This document shows, one piece after another, positions 51,483 to 59,180 of a DNA stretch of 64,000 bases. Source of the DNA: Gemmatimonadales bacterium (lineage in GTDB: Bacteria; Gemmatimonadota; Gemmatimonadetes; Palauibacterales; Palauibacteraceae). How positions within the stretch are numbered: position 1 is the first letter of the stretch; each line of letters starts with the position of its first letter. Location: contig VXMR01000040.1 in NCBI GenBank assembly GCA_009841005.1, forward strand, positions 19,349-83,348. Reading direction: 5' to 3'. Below the pieces are notes generated by a model. It did not search any database, had not been told where the DNA came from, and was given only the letters and a program-made list of their open reading frames with translations. A program made the position numbers and the translations under genes.

Positions 51483-52280
51483 TCAGGCGGCCGCCTGACA
51501 CCTCGGGCAGAGCACCGTCTTCCGGCCGGTCACGCGGAGGGACGTCAACGCATGTCGGCATCGCGGACAGGGGCCGCCCGACGAGCGTGAGTTGATCAGC
51601 CACCCGGGATCGGAATGTGCGGCGCTCCAGTGAAGCGTGGCCCGCCTCAGGACCCGCTTCAGGTAACGGTGAAGCCGGTCGAGCTGCTCGGGCTCCAGTT
51701 GGCCGACGCGCCGGTCGGGGCGCACGCCGGCCTGGAAGCAGATTTCATCCGCATAGTCGTTGCCGATCCCCGCGATCGCTTTCTGGTTCAGGAGAAAACC
51801 CTTGATGGAAGAGCGGGCATTCCCCTCCGCAAGCGATTCGAAGCGCGCCAGCGTCAGGTCGTCGCTCAGCGGGTCCACCCCCAGACTCTGGAGCGACCCC
51901 TTCTCGTTGAATTCGCTTCCGGCCACGGCCTGGACCGTCCCCTGGGATCCGGACGACGAGAAACGCAGTTCCCGGCCGGCCGCGAACTGGAACCGGATCC
52001 GCGTCCGGTCGGTCGGAGGCGCGGTCTGGGACTCGAGGCGCAGAAGACCGTCATCGCCCATGTCGAACATGAGGCTGTAGTCGGAACGGAAACGGAGGAC
52101 GACGTAGCGACCGTGGCGTTCAACGGAATCCACGGCGTGGTTCTCAAGGTGATTCTCGACGATGTCGCGCTCGATTGATGCGACATCAGGGTCGTCGATC
52201 CGGATGATGGAGATCGTTTTGCCGGTCGTGTAACCGGCAATACGCTCGATCATTCGCTCAACATCGGGAAGCTCTATCAT
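51483..52280 (-). CDS. Fpg/Nei-family DNA glycosylase with Ile at position 2
   Basis: A 265-residue protein with the full Fpg/Nei plan: an N-terminal beta sandwich starting MIELPDVERM, the helix-two-turn-helix IGNDYADEICFQAGVRP (about 168-185), and a C4 zinc finger CPRCRHALTS and TVLCPRCQ. Classical members start with Met-Pro-Glu, and the freed Pro is the nucleophile for the glycosylase/lyase step. Here Pro2 is Ile while Glu3 is kept. Either another residue takes over, or the protein binds lesions without classical lyase chemistry. It lies between yidC and pyrF, where tRNA modification genes are usual. Confidence 0.88.
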   Translation of the reverse strand: MIELPDVERMIERIAGYTTGKTISIIRIDDPDVASIERDIVENHLENHAVDSVERHGRYVVLRFRSDYSLMFDMGDDGLLRLESQTAPPTDRTRIRFQFAAGRELRFSSSGSQGTVQAVAGSEFNEKGSLQSLGVDPLSDDLTLARFESLAEGNARSSIKGFLLNQKAIAGIGNDYADEICFQAGVRPDRRVGQLEPEQLDRLHRYLKRVLRRATLHWSAAHSDPGWLINSRSSGGPCPRCRHALTSLRVTGRKTVLCPRCQAAA

Positions 52281-52496
52281 TGCATCACGGCTCCGGTAGG
52301 CAAGACTGGGTGCACGTGGACGTACACCCGTACGAAGGAAAGGTGCCCCGTGCTTCATGGGAGTGGCGGGACAAGAATCGCCACCGGGTCTCAACGCCGC
52401 GTCAAGCCGTAGGGAGGCCACGGAGGCGCCGCGGGAAGGCAATGATCGTAATACTATGTATAATAATGAGTTACGGCCTATGCGACAGGGTGTCGG

Positions 52497-53186
52497 TTAG
52501 CCAGCCTCTCGAAACCAGGCGGATATTCTCTCCTGAACGGCCGCCGCCGCCCGTGCGGGATCCGGAGCGTTTCGGATAGGTCGTCCCATCACGATGTAAT
52601 CCGCCCCGGCTTCGAACGCCGTCTCCACATCGACGGTCCGTTTCTGGTCATCGGTCCCGGCATCCGTCGCCGCGCGGATGCCGGGGACGACGACGCGAAA
52701 CCGTTGAGACACCGCGGAGCGAATTCGAGCGGCCTCGTGACCGGAGCTGATGACGCCGGCGCACCCGATGCTCTCCGCCCGACGGGCTCGCGACAGGACG
52801 ACAGCTCCGATGTCGGCTTCAAAGCCGAGGTCGTCCATGTCGGCCCGGTCGAGACTCGTGAGAACGGTGACCGCGAGGATGCCGAGATCCCCCGCAGCCG
52901 CGTCGCACGCCGCACGGAGGATCGCATCGTTGCCATGTACCGTGACGAAATCGACGTCCCGGGTCCGGAGTTGGCGGACCGCGGAGCGAACGGTCTGTGG
53001 AACGTCGAAGAGTTTGAGGTCGGCAAAGACCTTCTTTTCTCTTGAGCGAAGCCAGTCGGCGAGCTCGAAGTACCCGCCGGACAGGAAGAGCTCCAAGCCG
53101 ATCTTGTAGAAGGAAACGGTATCGGCCAGCGAGTCGACGATCTCTCGCGCCTCTGAAGCGGTCGGTACATCCAGCGCGAGGATCAA
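52497..53186 (-). CDS. pyrF: Orotidine 5'-phosphate decarboxylase
   Basis: A 229-residue TIM-barrel enzyme that makes UMP, the last step of pyrimidine synthesis. The catalytic Lys-Asp array is in VFADLKLFDVPQTV, and the phosphate loop is ADYIVMGRPIRNA. TTG 53186 gives a start directly at ILALDVPT. Family-like sequence (ATIPATDR) lies just upstream in frame, and a GGGAGG sits about 30 nt before the TTG, so the true start may be a non-standard codon further up. No other pyr gene is near. The 216-bp gap to the fpg-like gene has an AT-rich patch (52441-52480) and no gene. Confidence 0.93.
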   Translation of the reverse strand: MILALDVPTASEAREIVDSLADTVSFYKIGLELFLSGGYFELADWLRSREKKVFADLKLFDVPQTVRSAVRQLRTRDVDFVTVHGNDAILRAACDAAAGDLGILAVTVLTSLDRADMDDLGFEADIGAVVLSRARRAESIGCAGVISSGHEAARIRSAVSQRFRVVVPGIRAATDAGTDDQKRTVDVETAFEAGADYIVMGRPIRNAPDPARAAAAVQERISAWFREAG

Positions 53187-53321
53187 TCGGTCGGTTGCGG
53201 GGATCGTTGCGGAGATATCGGCCTCCCGAAACAGGTGTATCGAAGCTGAGCTGCGGCGAGTGGAGGACGAAGCTCTTTCCAGGCGTACCCGCCTGCAAGG
53301 GGCGCGTCGACGGCGAGCGAT

Positions 53322-53337
53322 GGTTTCACGTGAAACA
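53322..53337 (+). other. parS: parS site 1
   Basis: GGTTTCACGTGAAACA matches the ParB-binding consensus TGTTTCACGTGAAACA at 15 of 16 positions. It is 66 bp from site 2 and about 290 bp before parA. Confidence 0.9.
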
Positions 53338-53387
53338 GTTCGTTCCTTCGCCGGGAGGCGCGTTGGCCCGTCACGATCGCCATCGCA

Positions 53388-53403
53388 TGTTTCACGTGAA
53401 ACA
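53388..53403 (+). other. parS: parS site 2
   Basis: TGTTTCACGTGAAACA is an exact 16-bp match to the bacterial parS consensus, placed just upstream of parA. Confidence 0.95.
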
Positions 53404-53510
53404 GGGTTCAGCGGTTTTCTGCGGCACTACACCAGGTTCGCCCGGGTCACGAGAGCGGCGTATATTGGAGCACCTCACGTGAGATGACGTTCCGCTGCGC
53501 GAAGACCCTT

Positions 53511-53538
53511 TTGTCGCGCTCGGGTGTCATGACATTAT
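53511..53538 (+). promoter_or_regulatory. Candidate parA promoter
   Basis: TTGTCG (53511-53516), 16 bp, CATTAT (53533-53538). Predicted start near 53545, about 70 nt before the chosen TTG start and after the ATG of the longer frame, which supports the shorter ParA. Confidence 0.4.
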
Positions 53539-53615
53539 TTCGTTACGAGTCATACGCTTACAGTGCGTGTCGGTTCACGTCGCCAGGTGCGGCGATCAGC
53601 GAGGGGCGGATCGAT

Positions 53616-54389
53616 TTGGGCCGGGTGATCGCGATTGCAAATCAGAAGGGCGGGGTCGGCAAGACCACCACGGCGATCAACCTCGGCGCCTCGCTGGCGA
53701 TCGCGGAGCGCAACACGCTCGTCATCGACTGCGACCCGCAGGGCAACGCAACATCCGGATTCGGGCTGCGCAAGGACGGAGACGTCCCCAGCGTGTACGA
53801 CTGCCTCGTAAACGGACAGCCGCTTCAGGCGGCGGTGCGGCCGGAAGTCCACTTCCCCTGTCTGTCCGTGGTGTCCGCGAGCCGGGACCTGACCGGTGCC
53901 GAGGTGGAACTGATCGATCGGTCGGACCGCCAGCGCATCCTCGGCCGGAAGATCGAGGCGCTGCAGGATGACTTCGAGTACATCCTGATCGACTCACCGC
54001 CGTCCCTCGGGCTCCTCACGCTGAACGCACTGGCGGCGGCGGACGCCGTGCTCATTCCGATTCAGTGTGAGTTCTATGCGTTGGAGGGGCTGAGTCAGCT
54101 CCTGAACACCGTGCGGCTGGTGCAACGCAGCATCAACCCGGAACTCGAGATCGAGGGAGTGCTGTTGACGATGTACGATTCGCGCCTCAACCTGGCCAAA
54201 CAGGTGGCCGCCGAGGCGCGTGAGTACTTCGGAGGCAAGGTCTTCGACACCATGATCCCGAGGAACATCCGGCTCGCCGAGGCCCCCAGTTTCGGAGAAC
54301 CGATCGCTCTGTACGATATCCTGTCGAGCGGAGCCCGCGGATACCTGAGCCTGGCCCGGGAGCTGATCGATCGGCACAGGAGTCCGTAG
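53616..54389 (+). CDS. parA: Chromosome partitioning ATPase ParA
   Basis: A 257-residue deviant Walker ATPase. ANQKGGVGKTTTAINLGASL is the P-loop, DCDPQGNATSG is motif A', and YILIDSPPSLGLLTLNA is Walker B. It moves ParB-bound origins by gradients on the nucleoid. TTG 53616 gives the usual start directly before RVIAIANQKGG; GTG 53625 is an alternative. parB begins 2 nt after the stop. Confidence 0.95.
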   Translation: MGRVIAIANQKGGVGKTTTAINLGASLAIAERNTLVIDCDPQGNATSGFGLRKDGDVPSVYDCLVNGQPLQAAVRPEVHFPCLSVVSASRDLTGAEVELIDRSDRQRILGRKIEALQDDFEYILIDSPPSLGLLTLNALAAADAVLIPIQCEFYALEGLSQLLNTVRLVQRSINPELEIEGVLLTMYDSRLNLAKQVAAEAREYFGGKVFDTMIPRNIRLAEAPSFGEPIALYDILSSGARGYLSLARELIDRHRSP

Positions 54390-54391
54390 GC

Positions 54392-55288
54392 GTGCCCCGG
54401 AGCGACCGCCGCCTCGGGAAGGGGCTTGGGGCCCTGCTGAGCGAAAACCTCGGAACGGAAGGGGTCTCGGCGGAAGCGGAGATTCCGGTCGAAGCCATCC
54501 AGGCGAACCCGTTTCAGCCTCGTGGCGACTTCGATCTGGACCGCCTCGCGGAACTCGCGGCCTCCATCCGCGAGAACGGTCTACTGCAACCTGTCGTCGT
54601 CAGACCCGTAGGGGAGACGTTCGAGATCGTCGTGGGCGAGCGACGATTCCGGGCGATTCAGAGTCTTGGATGGACATCGGTTCCGGCCCTGGTTCGGGAG
54701 CTGGACGACGAACAGATGCTGGTCGTGGCTCTCGTCGAAAATCTCCAACGCCATGACCTGTCAGCACTTGAAGAAGCTCGAGGGTATCGTCGACTGATGG
54801 AGGACTTCGATCTGACGCAGGAAGAAGTGGGGCGGCATGTGGGGCGGGACAGGTCAACCGTGGCAAACGCTCTGCGACTGCTCGCCCTGCCGGAAGCGGT
54901 GCTGGGTCTGCTCGCGAAAGGGAAACTGTCCGCGGGTCACGGCCGGGCCCTCCTGACGTTGTCCACACCTGAAGAGCAGACCCGCGTCGCGCTGGAAGCG
55001 GTGGAGGAGGGGTGGTCCGTGCGGGAGACGGAACGTCGCGTCCGCCGAGGCCGCCCGGCGCAACGCCGGGGGCGCAAGACCAGGCGGAAAAAACCGACAG
55101 AGTCGGGCGATCCCTTTGTGAGACGGGCCGAACTGGGGCTTGAGCGAGGGTTCGGAACCCAGGTGCGGATCCGGACGCGGTCGGATGGAGCGGGCGAGGT
55201 CGTCGTACGTTTCCACGACACGGATGATTTTCTGCGGCTCGTGGCCTTAATGGGTGGCGACGAACTCGCGACGGAGCTTCGCGAATGA
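54392..55288 (+). CDS. parB: Chromosome partitioning protein ParB
   Basis: A 298-residue CTP-dependent DNA clamp. The N-terminal domain has IQANPFQPR, the CTP-binding GERRFRAIQSLG (about 83) and ALVENLQRHDL. The central helix-turn-helix LTQEEVGRHVGRDRSTVANA reads parS. A basic linker (RRGRPAQRRGRKTRRKK) leads to the C-terminal dimer domain. GTG start directly after parA. Two parS sites lie about 1 kb upstream. Its stop overlaps the next gene by 4 nt. Confidence 0.95.
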   Translation: MPRSDRRLGKGLGALLSENLGTEGVSAEAEIPVEAIQANPFQPRGDFDLDRLAELAASIRENGLLQPVVVRPVGETFEIVVGERRFRAIQSLGWTSVPALVRELDDEQMLVVALVENLQRHDLSALEEARGYRRLMEDFDLTQEEVGRHVGRDRSTVANALRLLALPEAVLGLLAKGKLSAGHGRALLTLSTPEEQTRVALEAVEEGWSVRETERRVRRGRPAQRRGRKTRRKKPTESGDPFVRRAELGLERGFGTQVRIRTRSDGAGEVVVRFHDTDDFLRLVALMGGDELATELRE

Positions 55289-56097
55289 CGGTCCTCCGGC
55301 AATGGACGGTGCAGTTGGTCCGACGGGACGGCCGGCGCGTACGATCCCTGCCACTCGGTCGCGCGCGGGTGCTTCTCTCGGTGGCGGGCACGATCGTCGG
55401 CCTGTGCGGCCTGGGGTTTCTGGGGGGCTTCCTGACGGCTTCCCGGGTCGAGTCCAATCGCATACTCGAGCTGGAAGCGGAACTCGCGACGCTCGAGAGC
55501 GAGCGTGAACGGATGAGCCAGTTGGCGGGTCGACTGAACGAACTCGAGCAGGAGTTCGGTCTTCTGCAGGATGCAGTGACCGCCGGGCGGCCGGCCGAGT
55601 CCCTGCCGGTGAACGTCGTCCCGAGGGGAGACATGGAGGTCCGGTCACGAACCTCGGCAGAGACGGCGACGCCGGCCTGGCCCCTCACGCAGCGTGGCTT
55701 CGTCACCCGTCACTTCGGCTCACGGCCGGACTATTCGCGCGACGGCCATACCGGGTTGGACATCGCGGTACCGACGGGGTCGTACGTCCGGGCCATCCAG
55801 GCGGGACGGGTCGAGGAGGCGGGGGAAGACCCGATCTACGGAAAATTCCTGCGGATTGCGCACGCGGATGGCCTAACGTCATTGTATGGCCACAACGCCT
55901 GGCTGTTCGCCGCGGCCGGCGACGCGGTGGAGCGACTCGAGGTCATCGCCCTCACAGGGAACACGGGAAGATCCTCGGCTCCCCACCTGCACCTGGAACT
56001 CGCCCGGAACGGCGCACTATTGGACCCTCTGTCGCTGCTGGCGGACCTCAGCGGTCGGGACAACACCGCGGCCCCGGCGGAGAGACAACCGGAGTAA
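55285..56097 (+). CDS. M23 family (LytM) peptidase, membrane anchored
   Basis: A 270-residue protein. A transmembrane helix (about 30-55) is followed by a coiled coil (ELEAELATLESERERMSQL, about 62-95). The C-terminal LytM domain has RHFGSRPDYSRDGHTGLDIA (first His and Asp ligands), SLYGHN and PHLHLEL (last His). It would cleave peptidoglycan cross-links, or act as a scaffold if inactive; here the zinc ligands look complete. The ATG overlaps parB, and a bactofilin gene follows by 12 nt; M23 peptidase and bactofilin pairs shape cells in other bacteria. Confidence 0.9.
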   Translation: MTVLRQWTVQLVRRDGRRVRSLPLGRARVLLSVAGTIVGLCGLGFLGGFLTASRVESNRILELEAELATLESERERMSQLAGRLNELEQEFGLLQDAVTAGRPAESLPVNVVPRGDMEVRSRTSAETATPAWPLTQRGFVTRHFGSRPDYSRDGHTGLDIAVPTGSYVRAIQAGRVEEAGEDPIYGKFLRIAHADGLTSLYGHNAWLFAAAGDAVERLEVIALTGNTGRSSAPHLHLELARNGALLDPLSLLADLSGRDNTAAPAERQPE

Positions 56098-56109
56098 GGA
56101 TAGGAGCAA

Positions 56110-56562
56110 ATGGCTAGAGATTCTCGACATGGCGGCCCCACCCGTGAGCTGAGCGACGTCGTTTCGGTCGTCGCGCCCGGAATGACGATCCTCGGGGACG
56201 TGATGTGCGATGGCACGGTCCGGGTCGAAGGCAAGGTCGAAGGCTCGATCAAGGCAACGAAATCCGTTGTCGTCGGCAAGGACGGTCGTATCACGGGCGA
56301 TATCGAGACGCAGGATGTCGTCGTGGCCGGTACCGTCATAGGGACCGTCGCGGGAGCCAGCCGCGTGGAGTTGCAGGAAACCTGCAAGATCGAGGGCGAT
56401 ATTCGGAGCCGCCGGGTGAAACTCGATGAGGGTGGCCAGATTGAGGGTCGTCTCCACATGACGGCAAAGGCCGCGGACGAAAAACCGACGGGCTCCCCGC
56501 ACAAGGGTGCGTCCCCGTCGATCCAGCCGCCGAAGCCTCAGCGCGCGGCCGGGCGCAACTGA
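56110..56562 (+). CDS. Bactofilin
   Basis: A 150-residue cytoskeletal protein. The bactofilin domain (about 18-118) is a right-handed beta helix with regular hydrophobic and glycine repeats: GMTILGDVMCDGTVRVEGKV, VVVGKDGRITGDI, VVVAGTVIGTV, KIEGDIRSRRVKL. The tails are short and polar, the C-terminal one Pro/Lys-rich. Bactofilins polymerise without nucleotides and position wall enzymes or ParAB; both partner types are directly upstream here. Confidence 0.95.
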   Translation: MARDSRHGGPTRELSDVVSVVAPGMTILGDVMCDGTVRVEGKVEGSIKATKSVVVGKDGRITGDIETQDVVVAGTVIGTVAGASRVELQETCKIEGDIRSRRVKLDEGGQIEGRLHMTAKAADEKPTGSPHKGASPSIQPPKPQRAAGRN

Positions 56563-56652
56563 AGCGAGGGTTTCGCCCGCCCGGTCTCCCGACCGCAGCG
56601 GTCGCACCGTGCCGTGCCGGGCGATCCGCTTGACGGAATCCCGTAACCGCGG

Positions 56653-57639
56653 ATGAGGGACACCCTCCTCTTCGCCTTCGCGTTCGTGCCCCTGACGCTC
56701 GGCGCGGACTGGCTCGTTCGGGGCGCCGCCGGCCTGGCGCAGAGATTCGGCGTCAGCCCGCTCGTCGTCGGCCTGACGGTCGTCGCTTTCGGCACTTCGG
56801 CCCCGGAACTGGTTGTAAGCGCGCTTGCGTCCCTGGAAGGCCAGCCGGGCGTAGCCGTCGGCAACGTCATGGGCTCCACGGCCGCGAACGTAGGCCTGAT
56901 CGTGGGCGTCGGCGCCCTGATTCGGCCGATCCAGGTCCACCGCCGGGTCATCGTGCGCGAGACGCCCCTCGTCATCATCGTACTTTCCCTGGTGATGGTG
57001 CTGTCGCTCAACGACGCCGTCGGCCGCCTCGACGGATTCGTGCTCGTATCCGGCTGGGCCCTCTACCTGCTCTTCCTCCTGAAGTGGGAACGAGTGGGCC
57101 TGTTCGGGAAGGCAAATGGCGCTCCCGCTCCGGACGGGCATCGGCCGGATGCCGGGACCGATGCGGAGGAGTCCGCCGTCGCGGCGCCGGGCGTCTGGTG
57201 GTCGCTGGTACGGGTCGGCCTCGGCCTGCCCTGTCTCGCGTACGGAGCGAAGTGGCTGCTGGAGGGCGCGGAGGGAATCGCAAGGTCGCTCGCCGTCCCG
57301 GAAGCGGTGATCGCCGCTACCATGATTGCGGTCGGCACCTCGCTTCCGGAGTTGGCTTCCACGCTCGTGGCCGCCTTCCGGCGAATGGGAGACATCGCGA
57401 TCGGAAACGTGATCGGCTCGAACGTGTTCAACCTCGGCCTTGTCCTCGGGACCGCCGCGCTCGTTCGCCCGCTCGTACTCCATCCAACCATCGTCGTCGG
57501 GTACGTGCTCCCGGCCCTGGCCTTCTCGGTCATTCTCATCCCGCTCGCGCTGCATCGGGGCACGGTGCAGCGCTGGGAGGGCGGGCTGCTCCTGCTCCTC
57601 TATCTCGCCTACATCGTGCTCGTCTGGCTGTTCAACTGA
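56653..57639 (+). CDS. CaCA-family calcium/sodium antiporter (YrbG-like)
   Basis: A 328-residue membrane protein with about ten transmembrane helices in two inverted halves. The two alpha repeats that line the ion path are VVAFGTSAPELVVS (about 44) with NVMGSTAANVGLI, and MIAVGTSLPELASTLVAAF (about 225) with NVIGSNVFNLGLV. The acidic residue in each is kept. A loop of about 40 polar residues separates the halves. It probably exports Ca2+ in exchange for Na+ or H+. It seems transcribed alone. Confidence 0.92.
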   Translation: MRDTLLFAFAFVPLTLGADWLVRGAAGLAQRFGVSPLVVGLTVVAFGTSAPELVVSALASLEGQPGVAVGNVMGSTAANVGLIVGVGALIRPIQVHRRVIVRETPLVIIVLSLVMVLSLNDAVGRLDGFVLVSGWALYLLFLLKWERVGLFGKANGAPAPDGHRPDAGTDAEESAVAAPGVWWSLVRVGLGLPCLAYGAKWLLEGAEGIARSLAVPEAVIAATMIAVGTSLPELASTLVAAFRRMGDIAIGNVIGSNVFNLGLVLGTAALVRPLVLHPTIVVGYVLPALAFSVILIPLALHRGTVQRWEGGLLLLLYLAYIVLVWLFN

Positions 57640-57674
57640 CCTGACCCGTCCCTCCATCCCGTTTTGCGGTCCCG

Positions 57675-57704
57675 TTGCCAAGCGACACGGTAAAGGATTA
57701 GGAT
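57675..57704 (+). promoter_or_regulatory. Candidate promoter giving a leaderless antitoxin mRNA
   Basis: TTGCCA (57675-57680), 18 bp, TAGGAT (57699-57704). The expected start point is at or next to ATG 57712, so the transcript would have no leader, and no ribosome-binding site is visible. Confidence 0.4.
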
Positions 57705-57711
57705 TCGACGT

Positions 57712-57933
57712 ATGGTCGTTTCGGTAAAGATGAGCAGCAAGAACCAGATCGTGGTTCCAAAAGCCGCGCGGGAGGCGCTCGGCCTCGCACCCGGGGACCG
57801 GCTCGCGGTGTCCGTCGACGGCGAGACCGTGAGGTTGGAAAAGCTGCCGCCGGACGACGAAGATCGGCTAAGGGGCCTGCTTCGGGACGTGGTCGACGCC
57901 GGCGGTCTCTGGCCCGAACTCGAGGAAGCCTGA
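57712..57933 (+). CDS. AbrB/MazE-type antitoxin
   Basis: A 73-residue protein with an N-terminal SpoVT/AbrB swapped-hairpin DNA-binding domain: VKMSSKNQIVVPKAAREALG and LAPGDRLAVSVDGETVRLE. The C-terminal 25 residues are acidic and probably wrap the toxin. Such antitoxins bind their own promoter. The partner PIN-domain gene starts at the base after this stop codon. Confidence 0.88.
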   Translation: MVVSVKMSSKNQIVVPKAAREALGLAPGDRLAVSVDGETVRLEKLPPDDEDRLRGLLRDVVDAGGLWPELEEA

Positions 57934-58395
57934 TTGGCGCAGGCGGCGAACCCCGCGGGTCTCGAGGAACGCCTGACCGCGGCCGAACTCGTTCACGTCG
58001 ACGCTCGCGTGTTCGCCCTTCACCTGATCGACAGGGGCCCGACGAGACAAACGGATGTCGTCTTCTCGGGCATTGCGAGCGGCGGCATCAGGGCCCAAAC
58101 GTCGAGTCTGACCCTGTACCAGATCCTCGCCGAGGTGTATCGGCAGGGAAAGCCGGCGTCGGCGCGCGATGTGGCGCGGAACATGCGCCTCTACCCACGG
58201 CTGGAGATCGTGTCGGCCGGCCCCGAGATCGCCATCCAGGCCGCCGAAGTGCGAGCGCAGCTTGGAGGTCGGCCGGAACGGGCCCTGCAGATTGCAACGG
58301 CCCTCGTTTCGGGCGCCGAGGTGTATCTTACATCGGGCTCGGGACTTCGGCGGATTGCCGACATGCACGTATTGAACGTCGAAGACTTCGGCTGA
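57934..58395 (+). CDS. PIN-domain protein (VapC-like), two acidic residues missing
   Basis: A 153-residue PIN-fold protein with a TTG start directly after the antitoxin TGA. VHVDARVFALHLI gives the first Asp and LTLYQILAEVYRQG the Glu. In the C-terminal part, ERALQIATALVSGAEVYL has Arg where VapC toxins have the third Asp (usually DAIHLATA), and TSGSGLRRI lacks the Asp of the TND motif. With half the metal ligands gone, ribonuclease activity is doubtful; it may be an inactivated toxin or a binding-only relative. The fold assignment is firm. Confidence 0.82.
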   Translation: MAQAANPAGLEERLTAAELVHVDARVFALHLIDRGPTRQTDVVFSGIASGGIRAQTSSLTLYQILAEVYRQGKPASARDVARNMRLYPRLEIVSAGPEIAIQAAEVRAQLGGRPERALQIATALVSGAEVYLTSGSGLRRIADMHVLNVEDFG

Positions 58396-58402
58396 GCCCG
58401 GT

Positions 58403-58424
58403 CCCGGCGGCGGCGCCGGGTTTT
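58403..58424 (+). terminator. Rho-independent terminator after the antitoxin/PIN pair
   Basis: A 7-bp GC stem (58403-58409 with 58414-58420), a 4-nt loop and TTTT, 7 bp after the PIN gene stop and ahead of the convergent sdhB end. Confidence 0.7.
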
Positions 58425-58435
58425 GCCACGGACTG

Positions 58436-59176
58436 CTAGCGTCGCCGCACGAGTCTCACGAGCGCCTTCAGCGGGTCGTAGAAGCGGTCAACCACCCGCT
58501 CCTTGAGGGGGATGATCGCGTTGTCCGTGATCGTGATGTGCTCGGGGCACACTTCCGTGCAGCACTTCGTGATGTTGCAGTAGCCGATTCCTCCCGCGTC
58601 TCGGAGGAACTCGCTCCGGTCCTCCACATCGATCGGATTGAGGCTGTATCCGGCCGTTCTCACGAGGTAGGTAGGGCCGATGAATTCCTCGTGCTTCCCG
58701 TGTGATCGGAGGACGTGGCAGACGTCCTGGCAGAGGAAACACTCGATGCACTTCCTCATTTCCTGCGCCCGGTCGATCTCGTACTGCTGCATGCGCCAGC
58801 CGTCGTCCGCATCGCGGGGGCGCGGCTTGAAACGCGGGATGGAGGCGTTGTTCCGATACGCCTGGGAGACGTCGGTGACGAGGTCCTTGATGACGGGAAA
58901 GGCCTTCATCGGCGTAACCGTGATCGGTTCGCCCTCGCCGTAGTCGGAAAGTCGGGTCATGCACGTCAAGCGGGGCCGCCCGTTGACCTCGCAGCTGCAG
59001 GATCCGCACTTGCCGGCCTTGCAGTTCCAGCGCACCGCGAGATCCGGCGCGTGTTCCGCCTGGATACGGTGGATCGCGTCCAACACGACCATGCCCTGGT
59101 CGATCTCCACCGTGTAGGATTCGAGCCGTCCGTCGTCGCCGGACCCGCGGTAGACCTGGAAAGTTCGTTCCGCCAC
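58436..59176 (-). CDS. sdhB: Succinate dehydrogenase/fumarate reductase iron-sulfur subunit
   Basis: A 246-residue subunit. The [2Fe-2S] cysteines are in WNCKAGKCGSCSCEVNG (about 51-67) with a later LTC. The C-terminal [4Fe-4S] and [3Fe-4S] sites are CIECFLCQDVCHV (about 145) and ITKCCTEVCPEHI (about 205). Electrons pass from FAD to quinone. It is the last gene of a membrane subunit, sdhA, sdhB order, 4 nt after sdhA. Confidence 0.95.
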   Translation of the reverse strand: MAERTFQVYRGSGDDGRLESYTVEIDQGMVVLDAIHRIQAEHAPDLAVRWNCKAGKCGSCSCEVNGRPRLTCMTRLSDYGEGEPITVTPMKAFPVIKDLVTDVSQAYRNNASIPRFKPRPRDADDGWRMQQYEIDRAQEMRKCIECFLCQDVCHVLRSHGKHEEFIGPTYLVRTAGYSLNPIDVEDRSEFLRDAGGIGYCNITKCCTEVCPEHITITDNAIIPLKERVVDRFYDPLKALVRLVRRR

Positions 59177-59180
59177 CTCG

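Larger units (their letters stand above)
53187..53615. other. pyrF-parA gap with parS sites and promoter
   Basis: This 429-bp stretch between the divergent pyrF and parA starts has no gene. It holds two parS sites and one likely parA promoter. The reading frame of parA is open from ATG 53484, but that part does not resemble ParA. Confidence 0.6.

Noticed and set aside
53484..53615. Longer ParA starting at ATG 53484
   Set aside because: The 44 extra residues have no ParA character, and a likely promoter lies inside them; ParA proteins usually begin just before the P-loop strand.
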